From Methanoculleus sp. UBA208 (GTDB lineage Archaea; Halobacteriota; Methanomicrobia; Methanomicrobiales; Methanoculleaceae): DNA of 18,811 bases. The translations under genes and the position numbers were made by a program. Positions 1 to 6,249 of this stretch are shown in pieces; position 1 is the stretch's first letter; the number at the start of each line of letters is the position of its first letter. The notes below the pieces were generated by a model. That model did no database searches and was not told the DNA's origin. It was given only the letters and a program-made list of their open reading frames with translations. The stretch covers positions 13,339 to 32,149 of the forward strand of contig NZ_DAFZ01000014.1 in assembly GCF_002498065.1 (NCBI RefSeq), in the 5' to 3' direction.

Positions 1-296
1 CGAACGCGGCGGGCGAGGGGCACCTGCACTACTACCTGGATGCCCCGGTGCCGACGAACGCGAGCGCGCCCGCCATCCCGGAGACCGGCGAGTATGTCGT
101 CTCCGCGAACACTTCCTACACCTGGGAGAACGTGACGGCGGGCGAGCACAACCTCTCGGTCCAGCTGGTCAATAACGACCACACTCCGCTCTTCCCGCTC
201 GTCTTCGAGACCGTAAACGTCACCGTTGACGGGAACGTGACTCCGGCAGAAAATGCGACCCCGGAGGCCTCGCCGGAAGGAAGGGTCATCCCTTAA
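1..296 (+). CDS. C-terminal fragment of a secreted DUF4399-like protein
   Basis: The reading frame is open from base 3 and ends at TAA 294-296, so the gene starts outside the window. About 97 residues are visible. The GHLHYYLD stretch, the later GEHNLSVQLVNNDHTPL segment and a VTV ending resemble the DUF4399-type beta-sandwich, in which a His-rich strand precedes a GxHxLxLQLxDxxHxP strand. The many N-x-T/S sites (NAS, NTS, NVT, NLS, NAT) and the Pro/Thr/Glu-rich tail fit an exported archaeal surface protein. A T-rich tract follows directly and probably ends the transcript. The ligand and role are unknown. The family call is from pattern memory and moderately sure; the partial status is certain. 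Confidence 0.6.
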   Translation, partial: NAAGEGHLHYYLDAPVPTNASAPAIPETGEYVVSANTSYTWENVTAGEHNLSVQLVNNDHTPLFPLVFETVNVTVDGNVTPAENATPEASPEGRVIP

Positions 297-306
297 ACGA
301 TCCCAC

Positions 307-316
307 TTTTTTCTTC
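307..316 (+). terminator. T-rich terminator after the DUF4399-like gene
   Basis: Six consecutive T residues at 307-312, then CTTCC, begin 10 nt after the stop codon. Archaeal polymerase ends transcription at such T tracts without needing a hairpin. No strong stem precedes it. Confidence 0.45.
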
Positions 317-355
317 CGGACTCCTGCTGGCCGTGCATGCATGCCGAACGCGAGG

Positions 356-364
356 GCTTATGTT
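356..364 (+). promoter_or_regulatory. TATA-like box of the JAMM-ribL transcript
   Basis: GCTTATGTT lies with its centre about 29 nt before ATG 390. The same spacing recurs at other genes here (10555, 13771, 18086), which would make this a leaderless transcript. The box itself is only a fair match to the archaeal consensus. Confidence 0.35.
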
Positions 365-389
365 GCCTCCTCGCCTACCATTCAGTAGA

Positions 390-761
390 ATGGCCATATG
401 CGGGATCAGCTTGGATCTGCTTTCGATGCTCTTCGAACTTGGACGTGAACATCATCCGAACGAGTTCGTTGCCGTGCTACGGGAGCAGGGCGGCATTATC
501 CGGGACCTCGACCTGGTACCCGGCACCATCGTCGGGGAAGAGAGCGCTTCATTCTTCCTCGATATGCTCCCGCTGGACATCCACCAGGCCGGCAGCGCCC
601 ACAGCCACCCGAACGGCGTCCTCTCCCCGTCGCCGGCGGATCTGCGGTTCTTCCCCACGGTGGGGCGGTACCACGTCATCGTTGGATATCCCTACACGGA
701 GATGGACTGGCGGTGCTACCGGGCGGACGGCAGCGCGACACTCCTCGAGGTGGTCGAGTGA
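390..761 (+). CDS. JAMM/MPN (Mov34) family metalloprotease-like protein
   Basis: A 123-residue single-domain protein with a complete JAMM signature. E25 (in NEF) is the expected general acid/base. H71 and H73 in HSHP and D84 supply the zinc ligands, with S81 in the H-x-H-x7-S-x2-D spacing. Family members are isopeptidases or deubiquitinase-like enzymes. In archaea they can remove ubiquitin-like SAMP proteins, but no substrate can be named from this sequence. ATG 390 was chosen over ATG 360 and upstream starts because the family's N-terminal helix begins there and a TATA-like box sits about 29 nt upstream; no SD is visible, so the mRNA may be leaderless. The stop overlaps the next start (GTGA), so translation with ribL is probably coupled. 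The JAMM fold is confident; the biochemical role is open. Confidence 0.85.
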   Translation: MAICGISLDLLSMLFELGREHHPNEFVAVLREQGGIIRDLDLVPGTIVGEESASFFLDMLPLDIHQAGSAHSHPNGVLSPSPADLRFFPTVGRYHVIVGYPYTEMDWRCYRADGSATLLEVVE

Positions 762-1207
762 TCCGCGTGGTCGCAACGGGGACGTTCGACATCCTCCACC
801 CCGGGCACCTCTACTACCTTGAGGAGTCCCGGAGGCTCGGCGACGAACTCTCCGTGATCGTGGCGCGGGACGCGAACGTGAAGCATAAGCCGAGACCGAT
901 CCTCCCGGAGGCGCAACGGCTCCGGATGGTGCAGGCACTAAAACCGGTCGACCACGCGCTCCTCGGCGATCTCCACGACATGTTCCGGCCGATAGCAGAC
1001 CTCCGGCCCGACATCATCACACTCGGGTTTAACCAGCATTTCGACGAGGAGCATCTCCGGCAGAGACTCCGGGACCGCGGGCTCGACGCGGACGTCGTCC
1101 GGATACCCGGGTATCCCGGCTCTCTTGCCAGTTCGTCGAAGATCATCGAGCGTATCCTGAACACCCGGGCTCCTTCCGGTCCCGCCGGCCCTGCCGGCGA
1201 GGAGTGA
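758..1207 (+). CDS. ribL: FAD synthase, archaeal RibL type
   Basis: A 149-residue cytidylyltransferase-like protein, matching the roughly 150 residues of archaeal RibL. It would transfer AMP from ATP to FMN to make FAD in the cytoplasm. The nucleotide-binding HxGH motif is at residues 14-17 (HPGH), after the GTFD loop at 8-11. The C-terminal SSSKII (125-130) is in the position of the usual SSTKII motif. GTG 758 is chosen because it overlaps the preceding stop by four bases and gives the expected N-terminus (MIRVVATGTFD). The protein has no cysteine at all, whereas the characterised Methanocaldococcus enzyme carries C-terminal cysteines linked to air sensitivity. A Gly/Pro/Ala tail follows the domain. 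A related glycerol-3-phosphate-type cytidylyltransferase is a less likely alternative. Confidence 0.85.
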   Translation: MIRVVATGTFDILHPGHLYYLEESRRLGDELSVIVARDANVKHKPRPILPEAQRLRMVQALKPVDHALLGDLHDMFRPIADLRPDIITLGFNQHFDEEHLRQRLRDRGLDADVVRIPGYPGSLASSSKIIERILNTRAPSGPAGPAGEE

Positions 1208-1220
1208 GTCCGGCCCAAGA

Positions 1221-1236
1221 GCGGGTGCTCACCCGC
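1221..1236 (+). promoter_or_regulatory. Perfect hairpin directly before an SD site
   Basis: GCGGGT and ACCCGC pair across a GCTC loop. The SD-like AGGTGA (1237-1242) begins at the base after the stem and sits 9 nt before ATG 1252. The hairpin could tune translation of the membrane protein or be an RNA-processing site. No conserved riboswitch class is recognised. Confidence 0.4.
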
Positions 1237-1251
1237 AGGTGACGGCGATTC

Positions 1252-1932
1252 ATGTGGCAGATCGGCTTATGGGACGACGACGGCGCTGACGGCCGGGCGA
1301 ACTGGCTGAAGGTCTCGGTCCCGTTCCTGCTCTGCGGGCTCTTTCTCGGCGTCATATGGTTCCTCCTCCCCGCCGAGCAGTGGTTCCTGCTCTTCGGGAT
1401 GATGGTCGCCTATATCGTTCCGCCGCTCGGCCGGGAGACAGTCATCCCGGTCTGCATCCTCTGCGGGATCCCCTGGTGGCTGGCCGCGTTTGCCCTGGCG
1501 TTCCTGGACTTCGCCGGCGGGCTCTTTATGGCCTGGAACTTTCCGCTGGTCCTGCGTATCCCCTACATCGGCCCCTGGGTCAGCCGCTTTGTGGCGGCGG
1601 GCAGGACCTTCCTCGACCGGCGGCCGTGGCTTGAACGGCTCTACTTCGTCGGCCTTATCGCCTTCGTGGCCCTCCCCTTTGACGGCTCGGGGAGCATCGT
1701 CGCCTCCGTCGTCGGGAGAATGCTCGGGATGACGAAGACGGAGGTCCTCTCCTGCATCACCATCGGTGCCATCATCGGCAGTTTCGGGATCGCTCTCGGC
1801 ATCGATTACATCGTGAACCTCATTCCGGCGGGGGCCGGGTTCTGGTTCTCGCTTGCCGTCTTCCTCCTGATCGCCATCGCGCTCCTGGTGACGTACCGGA
1901 ACTATTCGCGGAGACCTGAGGCGGACGCCTGA
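1252..1932 (+). CDS. Putative small multidrug export-type membrane protein
   Basis: A 226-residue polytopic membrane protein that resembles the Pfam family 'putative small multi-drug export protein' (Sm_multidrug_ex). Hydrophobic segments lie near residues 21-40, 45-60, 68-95, 135-160, 165-190 and 195-217. A conserved GRETVIP loop is near residues 60-66, and an FDGSGS loop before the fifth segment. The family name rests on old annotation; transport of drugs is not established and the substrate is unknown. ATG 1252 has an AGGTGA SD 9 nt upstream. It follows ribL by 44 nt on the same strand and may be co-transcribed. A T-rich stretch (TTCTTTT, 1944-1950) lies just past the stop. The membrane protein is certain, the family call fairly sure. 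Confidence 0.75.
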   Translation: MWQIGLWDDDGADGRANWLKVSVPFLLCGLFLGVIWFLLPAEQWFLLFGMMVAYIVPPLGRETVIPVCILCGIPWWLAAFALAFLDFAGGLFMAWNFPLVLRIPYIGPWVSRFVAAGRTFLDRRPWLERLYFVGLIAFVALPFDGSGSIVASVVGRMLGMTKTEVLSCITIGAIIGSFGIALGIDYIVNLIPAGAGFWFSLAVFLLIAIALLVTYRNYSRRPEADA

Positions 1933-2012
1933 TCCCGCGATCCTTCTTTTGTCGTATCGGGCGGGGCGGATGCGCTCTTCCGACCCGGCAGGCGACGCAA
2001 CACAAACAGAAA

Positions 2013-2020
2013 CTCTAATA
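2013..2020 (+). promoter_or_regulatory. Possible TATA box for the PAS-GAF sensor
   Basis: CTCTAATA is the best TATA-like element in the 216-nt gap 1933-2148. It predicts a transcript start near 2040-2045, giving a leader of about 100 nt before ATG 2149. It is too close to TTG 2035 to serve that start. Confidence 0.3.
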
Positions 2021-2148
2021 CGCGATCCGGGGGATTGATCATCCTATCCCGTCCTAACAATCCGGAAGGGAGATCGGGAGACGGCGGTGCGCGCCCTCTC
2101 CGCAACGGCAATGGGCGGCTGTGTCCTGCCGCCCGGGATGATCAGGAT

Positions 2149-3768
2149 ATGGATTCGCATTCAACGGACCGTGTGGAGGCAGGTGTCTCTCCGGAGCAGC
2201 ATGGTGGTGATTCGGACCGCCAGGAGGAAGGAGGCTCCGCTGCCGGCGAGTTCCCGGCCAGAACACCCGGCGTTACCACCGCGATGCTGCAACAGGTGAT
2301 CGAGACCTCGCTCTCCGGGATCTGCATCGTCGATCGAAGGGGGCGTATCGCCTTCGCCAACGCTCCGCTGCTTGCCATGTGGGGGTATGCGCTGCAGGAG
2401 ATGGTCGGAAAGCCCGTGACACTCCTCAGGCTCTCCCCGGAAGAGGGGCGGGACTGCATCGACCATGCCGTCTCCGCCGGGCGATGGAACGGGACGGTTG
2501 CCGCCCGGCGGAGAGATTCATCGTCTTTCGACGTCAGGATATCGGTCAGCGCCGTCCGCGACCCCTGGACCGCCGACGTCTGGCTCCTCCTCTCCTGCAT
2601 CGACGCCGGCATGCAGCGCAGGACCGCGGATGCACCCGGTCACCACCGCAGTCTCGAGCAGGCAGTTGCGGCGATGCCCGCACGATTCATGGACCCTGCG
2701 CAGATCGATCCGGCTATCGACGACTCGCTCGAGGACCTCGGCCGCGCGTGCGGTGCGTGCAGGGCCTACCTCTCCCTCTTCAACGATCCCCGGACGCTGC
2801 TTGGCACAACGCACGAATGGTGCCGGCCGGAGCAGAATCCCCGGCGCGGGAAGTCCCGGAAACTCCTCACGACCGACCTCCCCTGGTGGGCCGCGCGGAT
2901 CCTCGAAGGCGAGACCGTGCTTGTGGGCGGAGCGTCCGCGAAAGGGCGGCTGCACCGGGAGGAGCGCGAGTTCCTGCAGCGGCACGGCGCTACCGCGACG
3001 CTGATGGTTCCGCTCCGGCTGAACGGGTCGGTCGTCGGCTTCGTCGGCTTCGACCGGAATACCGATGATGCCCGGTTCGAGGACGAGGATGTGACGCTCC
3101 TCTCTGCGGCCGTCCATATCATCGTGTGCGCGCTCGACCGGAAGCAGTCCGAGTACCTCTTCCGGGAATCGGAAAGCCTCTACCAGATCGTTCTCGACGC
3201 CATCACCGATACCGTAACCGTCGTCGATACCCGGCTCACCCTTCTTCTCGCGAACGACGCTTTTATAGCCTGGTGCGAAGACCTCGGGCTCGCGACGGAC
3301 GTCGTCGGAAAGGATCTCTTCACCGTCCTCCCGTTCCTCCCTCCCAACACCCGGCAGCTGTACGAGCGAGTCATACGGACCGGCCGGCCGCTGGCGTCGG
3401 AGCGGTCTCTCAGGTGCGGTGACCGGGCCATGATCCTCCGGGAGATGCGGATCCCGATCTTCGAGCACGGCGAGGTCGCGAGGATCGTCACCGTCTCCCG
3501 GGACATCACCGCCCAGAGGGAGGTTGAGGACCTGAAATCAAAGGCCTACGCTCAGATCGAGCGGAACATGGAGCAGTTCGCTCTCCTCGCCGACCATATA
3601 AGGAACCCGCTCCAGGCAATCATGGGGCGTGCCGAACTGCTCGACGATGCCGCGACGAGGGAACAGATCCGGCAGCAGGTGCAGCGGATCAACGGGATCA
3701 TCGATCAGCTCGACGAGCGGTGGGCGGAGTCGAGGAAGCTCTCCATGTTCTGGCGGAGGTACTCCTGA
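2149..3768 (+). CDS. PAS-GAF-PAS sensor protein with a DHp-like end and no ATPase domain
   Basis: A 539-residue cytoplasmic sensor without membrane segments. A low-complexity Ser/Glu/Gly-rich head (1-40) leads into a PAS domain (about 45-155, beginning near VIETSLSGICIVD). A GAF-like domain follows (about 175-330, with the LMVPLRLNGSVVGFVGF strand pair). A second PAS domain (about 345-460) ends in the typical VSRDITAQ-E motif. The last 70 residues resemble a histidine-kinase dimerisation helix pair, with H483 in DHIRNPLQAI like an H-box. The protein then stops at FWRRYS: no N, G1 or G2 ATP-binding boxes are present, so it should not autophosphorylate alone. ATG 2149 has a weak AGGAT just upstream; TTG 2035 is an in-frame alternative. 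It ends 8 nt from the convergent DUF45 gene. Confidence 0.8.
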   Translation: MDSHSTDRVEAGVSPEQHGGDSDRQEEGGSAAGEFPARTPGVTTAMLQQVIETSLSGICIVDRRGRIAFANAPLLAMWGYALQEMVGKPVTLLRLSPEEGRDCIDHAVSAGRWNGTVAARRRDSSSFDVRISVSAVRDPWTADVWLLLSCIDAGMQRRTADAPGHHRSLEQAVAAMPARFMDPAQIDPAIDDSLEDLGRACGACRAYLSLFNDPRTLLGTTHEWCRPEQNPRRGKSRKLLTTDLPWWAARILEGETVLVGGASAKGRLHREEREFLQRHGATATLMVPLRLNGSVVGFVGFDRNTDDARFEDEDVTLLSAAVHIIVCALDRKQSEYLFRESESLYQIVLDAITDTVTVVDTRLTLLLANDAFIAWCEDLGLATDVVGKDLFTVLPFLPPNTRQLYERVIRTGRPLASERSLRCGDRAMILREMRIPIFEHGEVARIVTVSRDITAQREVEDLKSKAYAQIERNMEQFALLADHIRNPLQAIMGRAELLDDAATREQIRQQVQRINGIIDQLDERWAESRKLSMFWRRYS

Positions 3769-3776
3769 TACCCCTC

Positions 3777-4460
3777 TCACCGCGTATCCTGTAGCGTTCT
3801 CCACACGCGGTTCCGTTCGAGGATGATCCAGTAGCGCCGCAGCTCGGCTTCCGCAGCCCGGTATCCGGGGTAACGGTCGCCGACGAGGCGCCAGAACCTT
3901 TTTGAGTGGTTCTGTTCGCGGAAGTGGGCGGCCTCGTGGACGACGACGTACTCCCGCAGGGACTCCGGGAGGGCTATGACACGCAGGTTGATGTTGAGGT
4001 TGCCGAGCGTCGAGCAGCTCCCCCACCTGGTTTTCTGCATCTTCACCGCGATCCTTCCTGGCCTCCGGCTATTAAGGTCCGGGTAGGTCTCAAGACGGTC
4101 CAGGACCTCCTCCTTCAGCATCCGGGAGAGGTTTTTCCTGAGGGCGGGGACGGACGGGCAGGTGACGGTCCCGCGGGCCTCGTCGATCGCGAACCGCGCG
4201 CCCGGGACCGGGCGATAGAACCGCCCGTGTAGAAGGAGCAGATCTTCCTTTCCGCAGCCTTCGGCGGCCAGCCGGTTGAGTTCCTCGCGCCGTTTCTCGA
4301 TCCAGGCCGCGTTGCGCTGCAGGACCCCGCCGATATCGAAGGATGGGGGAGCGACCACCCGCAGGGTCCCGTCCGGCCGCACCTGAAGGCGGGCGGACCG
4401 CACTGCCTTCCGGACGACGGTCGTGCCGTCCGGGACGCTCTCCTTCGCTCCCCTGCTCAT
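3777..4460 (-). CDS. YgjP-like (DUF45) M48-type metallopeptidase
   Basis: A 227-residue protein of the YgjP/DUF45 group. The zinc motif HExxH appears as HEAAH (residues 175-179), followed by NHSKRFW, in which H185 is the likely third ligand. The conserved QKTRWGSCS block is at 142-150. Bacterial YgjP proteins are often annotated as putative metal-dependent hydrolases; their substrate is unknown and I infer only a cytosolic zinc peptidase-like activity. The usual residue after HE is Leu (HELAH); here it is Ala. ATG 4460 was preferred to ATG 4511 because the upstream 17 residues are not family-like and are Arg/Ser rich. No SD is visible; a T-rich element (4483-4492 on this strand) may be a poor TATA box. 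It is divergent from the MerR-like gene. Confidence 0.85.
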   Translation of the reverse strand: MSRGAKESVPDGTTVVRKAVRSARLQVRPDGTLRVVAPPSFDIGGVLQRNAAWIEKRREELNRLAAEGCGKEDLLLLHGRFYRPVPGARFAIDEARGTVTCPSVPALRKNLSRMLKEEVLDRLETYPDLNSRRPGRIAVKMQKTRWGSCSTLGNLNINLRVIALPESLREYVVVHEAAHFREQNHSKRFWRLVGDRYPGYRAAEAELRRYWIILERNRVWRTLQDTR

Positions 4461-4547
4461 TGTACCAGTACTGGGACGGCGGCAAGAAAAATCCCGTGAT
4501 CCGGCACGCACCTATACCTGATGACGACAAAGAGTTACGGTAGGGCT

Positions 4548-4569
4548 CCCGCTCGAGATCCAGAGCGGG
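4548..4569 (+). promoter_or_regulatory. Perfect inverted repeat before the MerR-like gene
   Basis: CCCGCTC (4548-4554) and GAGCGGG (4563-4569) are perfect 7-base complements across an 8-nt spacer. They end 4 nt before the GAGG SD at 4574-4577. The element may be a leader hairpin, or a DNA operator bound by the dimeric regulator encoded just downstream. Confidence 0.45.
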
Positions 4570-4585
4570 TGCAGAGGACGGTACC

Positions 4586-5185
4586 ATGACCGAGAAGGAA
4601 CTGAAGATCGGGGATATCGCGCACCTCACCGGGATCTCCGAGCAGGAGGTCCGGACACTCGTCCAGACCTACGACACCCTCTTTACCTACCGGACGATCG
4701 GCCGGGTCAGGCTTTTCCCGCCAAAGGCGGTCGCAATTGTCCGGGAACTGATAGAACTCTCCGGAAGGGGCCTTTCGCCGGAAGAGATCGGCGAAGAGGT
4801 CAAAACCGGAAGAAAATCGGCCGCACCCGAAGAACCGGCGGGCAAGGTCGTCCGGAGCGCCGCCCCGCTCCCGCCCGAGGTGGCGATCGATATGGGGGTG
4901 ATGCGGGATACGCTGGCCTGGCAGGAACGCCGGATTGCACGACTGGTCGAGGAACTCGAGCAGGAACAGAAATTGAGGACGGAGGAGTTCGGCCGGCTCC
5001 AGAAGGCCGTCGACGACCTGCAGGAACGGCTTTCCACGCAGCAGGAGCAGCTTGCCCTCGTTGCGGAGTGGGTGGACTACTTCGACCGGCAGATGGATGA
5101 GGTCACCCGCCCGGTGCTTGAGAGGTTCAGGCGAACCGTCGCGAAGAAGAGCGATCCCGGGCAGCCGGCCGGCCGCTCCGGCTGA
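4586..5185 (+). CDS. MerR-like helix-turn-helix protein with a coiled coil
   Basis: A 199-residue putative DNA-binding regulator. Residues 6-75 resemble a MerR-type winged helix: LKIGDIAHLTGISEQEVR supplies the helix-turn-helix, TIGRVRLFPPKAVAIV the wing and following helix, and LSPEEIGEEV the last helix. A linker rich in Glu, Pro and Ala (76-110) leads to a long heptad-patterned coiled coil (about 112-178) suited to dimerisation, then a basic tail. No Cys or other ligand site typical of metal-sensing MerR proteins is visible. ATG 4586 has GAGG 8 nt upstream; a TATA-like CCTATACC (4510-4517) would give a leader of about 45 nt. The target is unknown; the perfect inverted repeat before the gene suggests self-regulation. 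Such proteins occur in methanogens, so transfer is not implied. Confidence 0.7.
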   Translation: MTEKELKIGDIAHLTGISEQEVRTLVQTYDTLFTYRTIGRVRLFPPKAVAIVRELIELSGRGLSPEEIGEEVKTGRKSAAPEEPAGKVVRSAAPLPPEVAIDMGVMRDTLAWQERRIARLVEELEQEQKLRTEEFGRLQKAVDDLQERLSTQQEQLALVAEWVDYFDRQMDEVTRPVLERFRRTVAKKSDPGQPAGRSG

Positions 5186-5240
5186 CCTCCCTCATCTGCC
5201 GGGCTATCCCCGGAACCGGATGCACGTTCGCCGCCTCTTC

Positions 5241-5308
5241 GTTACTCGTATAGTGTATCTGTAACAATATATAATATTTAATAGCATAAAAATAGCAAAA
5301 TTTAAATA
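5241..5308 (+). promoter_or_regulatory. AT-rich promoter with TATA box and 11-bp direct repeats
   Basis: A sharply AT-rich block in GC-rich DNA. TTTAAATA (5301-5308) is a near-consensus TATA box centred 28-29 nt before GTG 5333, with an A-rich element before it. Upstream, ATAGCA occurs at 5281-5286 and 5292-5297, one helical turn apart. GTTAC (5241-5245) and GTAAC (5261-5265) form an inverted repeat, and a second TATA-like run (TATATAATATTTA) lies between. This is the strongest-looking promoter in the window. Confidence 0.65.
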
Positions 5309-5332
5309 CGATCCCCGCTACCGGCACGCGAG

Positions 5333-5611
5333 GTGATCGAGATCTCAGAGCAGAAGATGGCCATATTACTGACCGTCGCCATTCAAGCGCTGGTCGTTGG
5401 CGGGTTGATAGCCTGTATAGTCGTCGGAACACAGGACCGGCCGTCTTCGGCGGTCTCACCGGCCGATGAGGTCCGGGATGCGGATTACCGTCCCGAGAGC
5501 GCCTCGCCGGCCGCGTACCCCGTCGTCGGCCACCGGCCGGAAGGCGTGACGGGCGCCGGGGAGAACATCCCCGCTTCTTTTGTGCAGGATCGTCTCCCTA
5601 ACCCATCATGA
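5333..5611 (+). CDS. Small single-pass membrane protein, unrecognised
   Basis: A 92-residue protein with one hydrophobic segment at residues 9-32 (starting MAILLTVAIQ) and a polar, Pro/Glu/Arg-rich tail. It has no recognised domain. The N-terminus is ambiguous. GTG 5333 fits a leaderless mRNA from the TATA box at 5301-5308. ATG 5357, in the same frame, would give 84 residues starting at the membrane segment. Unusually, GTG 5333 lies inside GAGGTGATC (5330-5338), a perfect SD core with no start codon at normal spacing behind it. The last 14 nt overlap the convergent DUF61 gene. The strong promoter argues that the gene is real. A membrane anchor or signal-anchor peptide is the only functional hint. 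Confidence 0.55.
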   Translation: MIEISEQKMAILLTVAIQALVVGGLIACIVVGTQDRPSSAVSPADEVRDADYRPESASPAAYPVVGHRPEGVTGAGENIPASFVQDRLPNPS

Positions 5612-6029
5612 TCTGCACGGCCGTCGGGTACCGGTTCATGATGGCGTACACGAGCGGTTTCGCTATCCAGAGCCTCCCACCCTGCATCCTCCGGAGAGGG
5701 CTTATCCCCCGGAGGCTCTGGAGGGCCTGCACCGCAGCCTCGTCCGCGAGGAAGAAACTGTCCGGAACCGTGGAGTCGAAGTAGAAGAGGATCGGAAGCC
5801 GGAGCCGTCTCTGCAACTCCTCCGGGACGGCCTGCCCCATCCGGAGGAGGACGTCCCGGTCGAAGTCGTACCGGCTCCCGCCCTTCGTGACCGACGATGG
5901 CTGCTCTTCCCGCAATAGCCGGGAGAGACGTTTGCGTTCCGCGACGACGCCGTCGTTGATCCTGCCGATCTCGAGCCGCATCCACCGCAGAAGGGTCGAC
6001 TCGTCGCTTGCTGATGGTCGGTTAGGCAT
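5598..6029 (-). CDS. DUF61 / UPF0216 family protein
   Basis: A 143-residue protein resembling the archaeal DUF61 (UPF0216) family, whose function is not known. Typical family elements are the early RLEIGRINDGVVAERKRL helix, LPILFYFDSTVPDSFFL in the middle and the RLWIAKPLVYAIMNRYPTAVQ end. ATG 6029 is chosen because the family begins here, GGAG lies 6 nt upstream and a TATA box (6084-6091) lies about 58 nt upstream; the frame stays open further 5' (to 6251) but that part is not family-like. The start is divergent from the M28 peptidase, and the 3' end overlaps the small membrane protein gene by 14 nt, so opposing transcripts would form a short duplex. Confidence 0.8.
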   Translation of the reverse strand: MPNRPSASDESTLLRWMRLEIGRINDGVVAERKRLSRLLREEQPSSVTKGGSRYDFDRDVLLRMGQAVPEELQRRLRLPILFYFDSTVPDSFFLADEAAVQALQSLRGISPLRRMQGGRLWIAKPLVYAIMNRYPTAVQIMMG

Positions 6030-6083
6030 GTATGCTCCGGGGGTGATCCCTGCATCGGGTTGAGAAACCTGTCTTTGCCATAC

Positions 6084-6091
6084 AATATATA
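6084..6091 (-). promoter_or_regulatory. TATA box of the DUF61 gene
   Basis: On the minus strand this reads TATATATT, a near-consensus archaeal TATA box. It predicts a transcript start around 6060 and a leader of about 30 nt carrying GGAG before ATG 6029. Confidence 0.6.
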
Positions 6092-6202
6092 CCTGGCCCC
6101 CGGAGGCCCTTCTCCGATAACAGGAGCCGGGGTGCTGTTTCGGCGATTCGAGCCGGAATGCGCCCCTCTCCCGGATCGCAAACCTCTCACTGTCCGGGCG
6201 AA

Positions 6203-6211
6203 AGTATATAT
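6203..6211 (+). promoter_or_regulatory. TATA box of the M28 peptidase gene
   Basis: AGTATATAT in the 220-nt divergent gap (6030-6249) predicts a start near 6234 and a leader of about 16 nt before ATG 6250. The two divergent TATA boxes are about 120 nt apart, with GC-rich DNA between. Confidence 0.6.
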
Positions 6212-6249
6212 CTTTACCCCTCCTTTCGGCGTCTTCTACGTGATCATGC

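Noticed and set aside
253..822. 189-codon plus-strand frame over the JAMM gene
   Set aside because: It is a shadow frame rich in Arg, Ser and Pro; the JAMM frame has a full catalytic motif.
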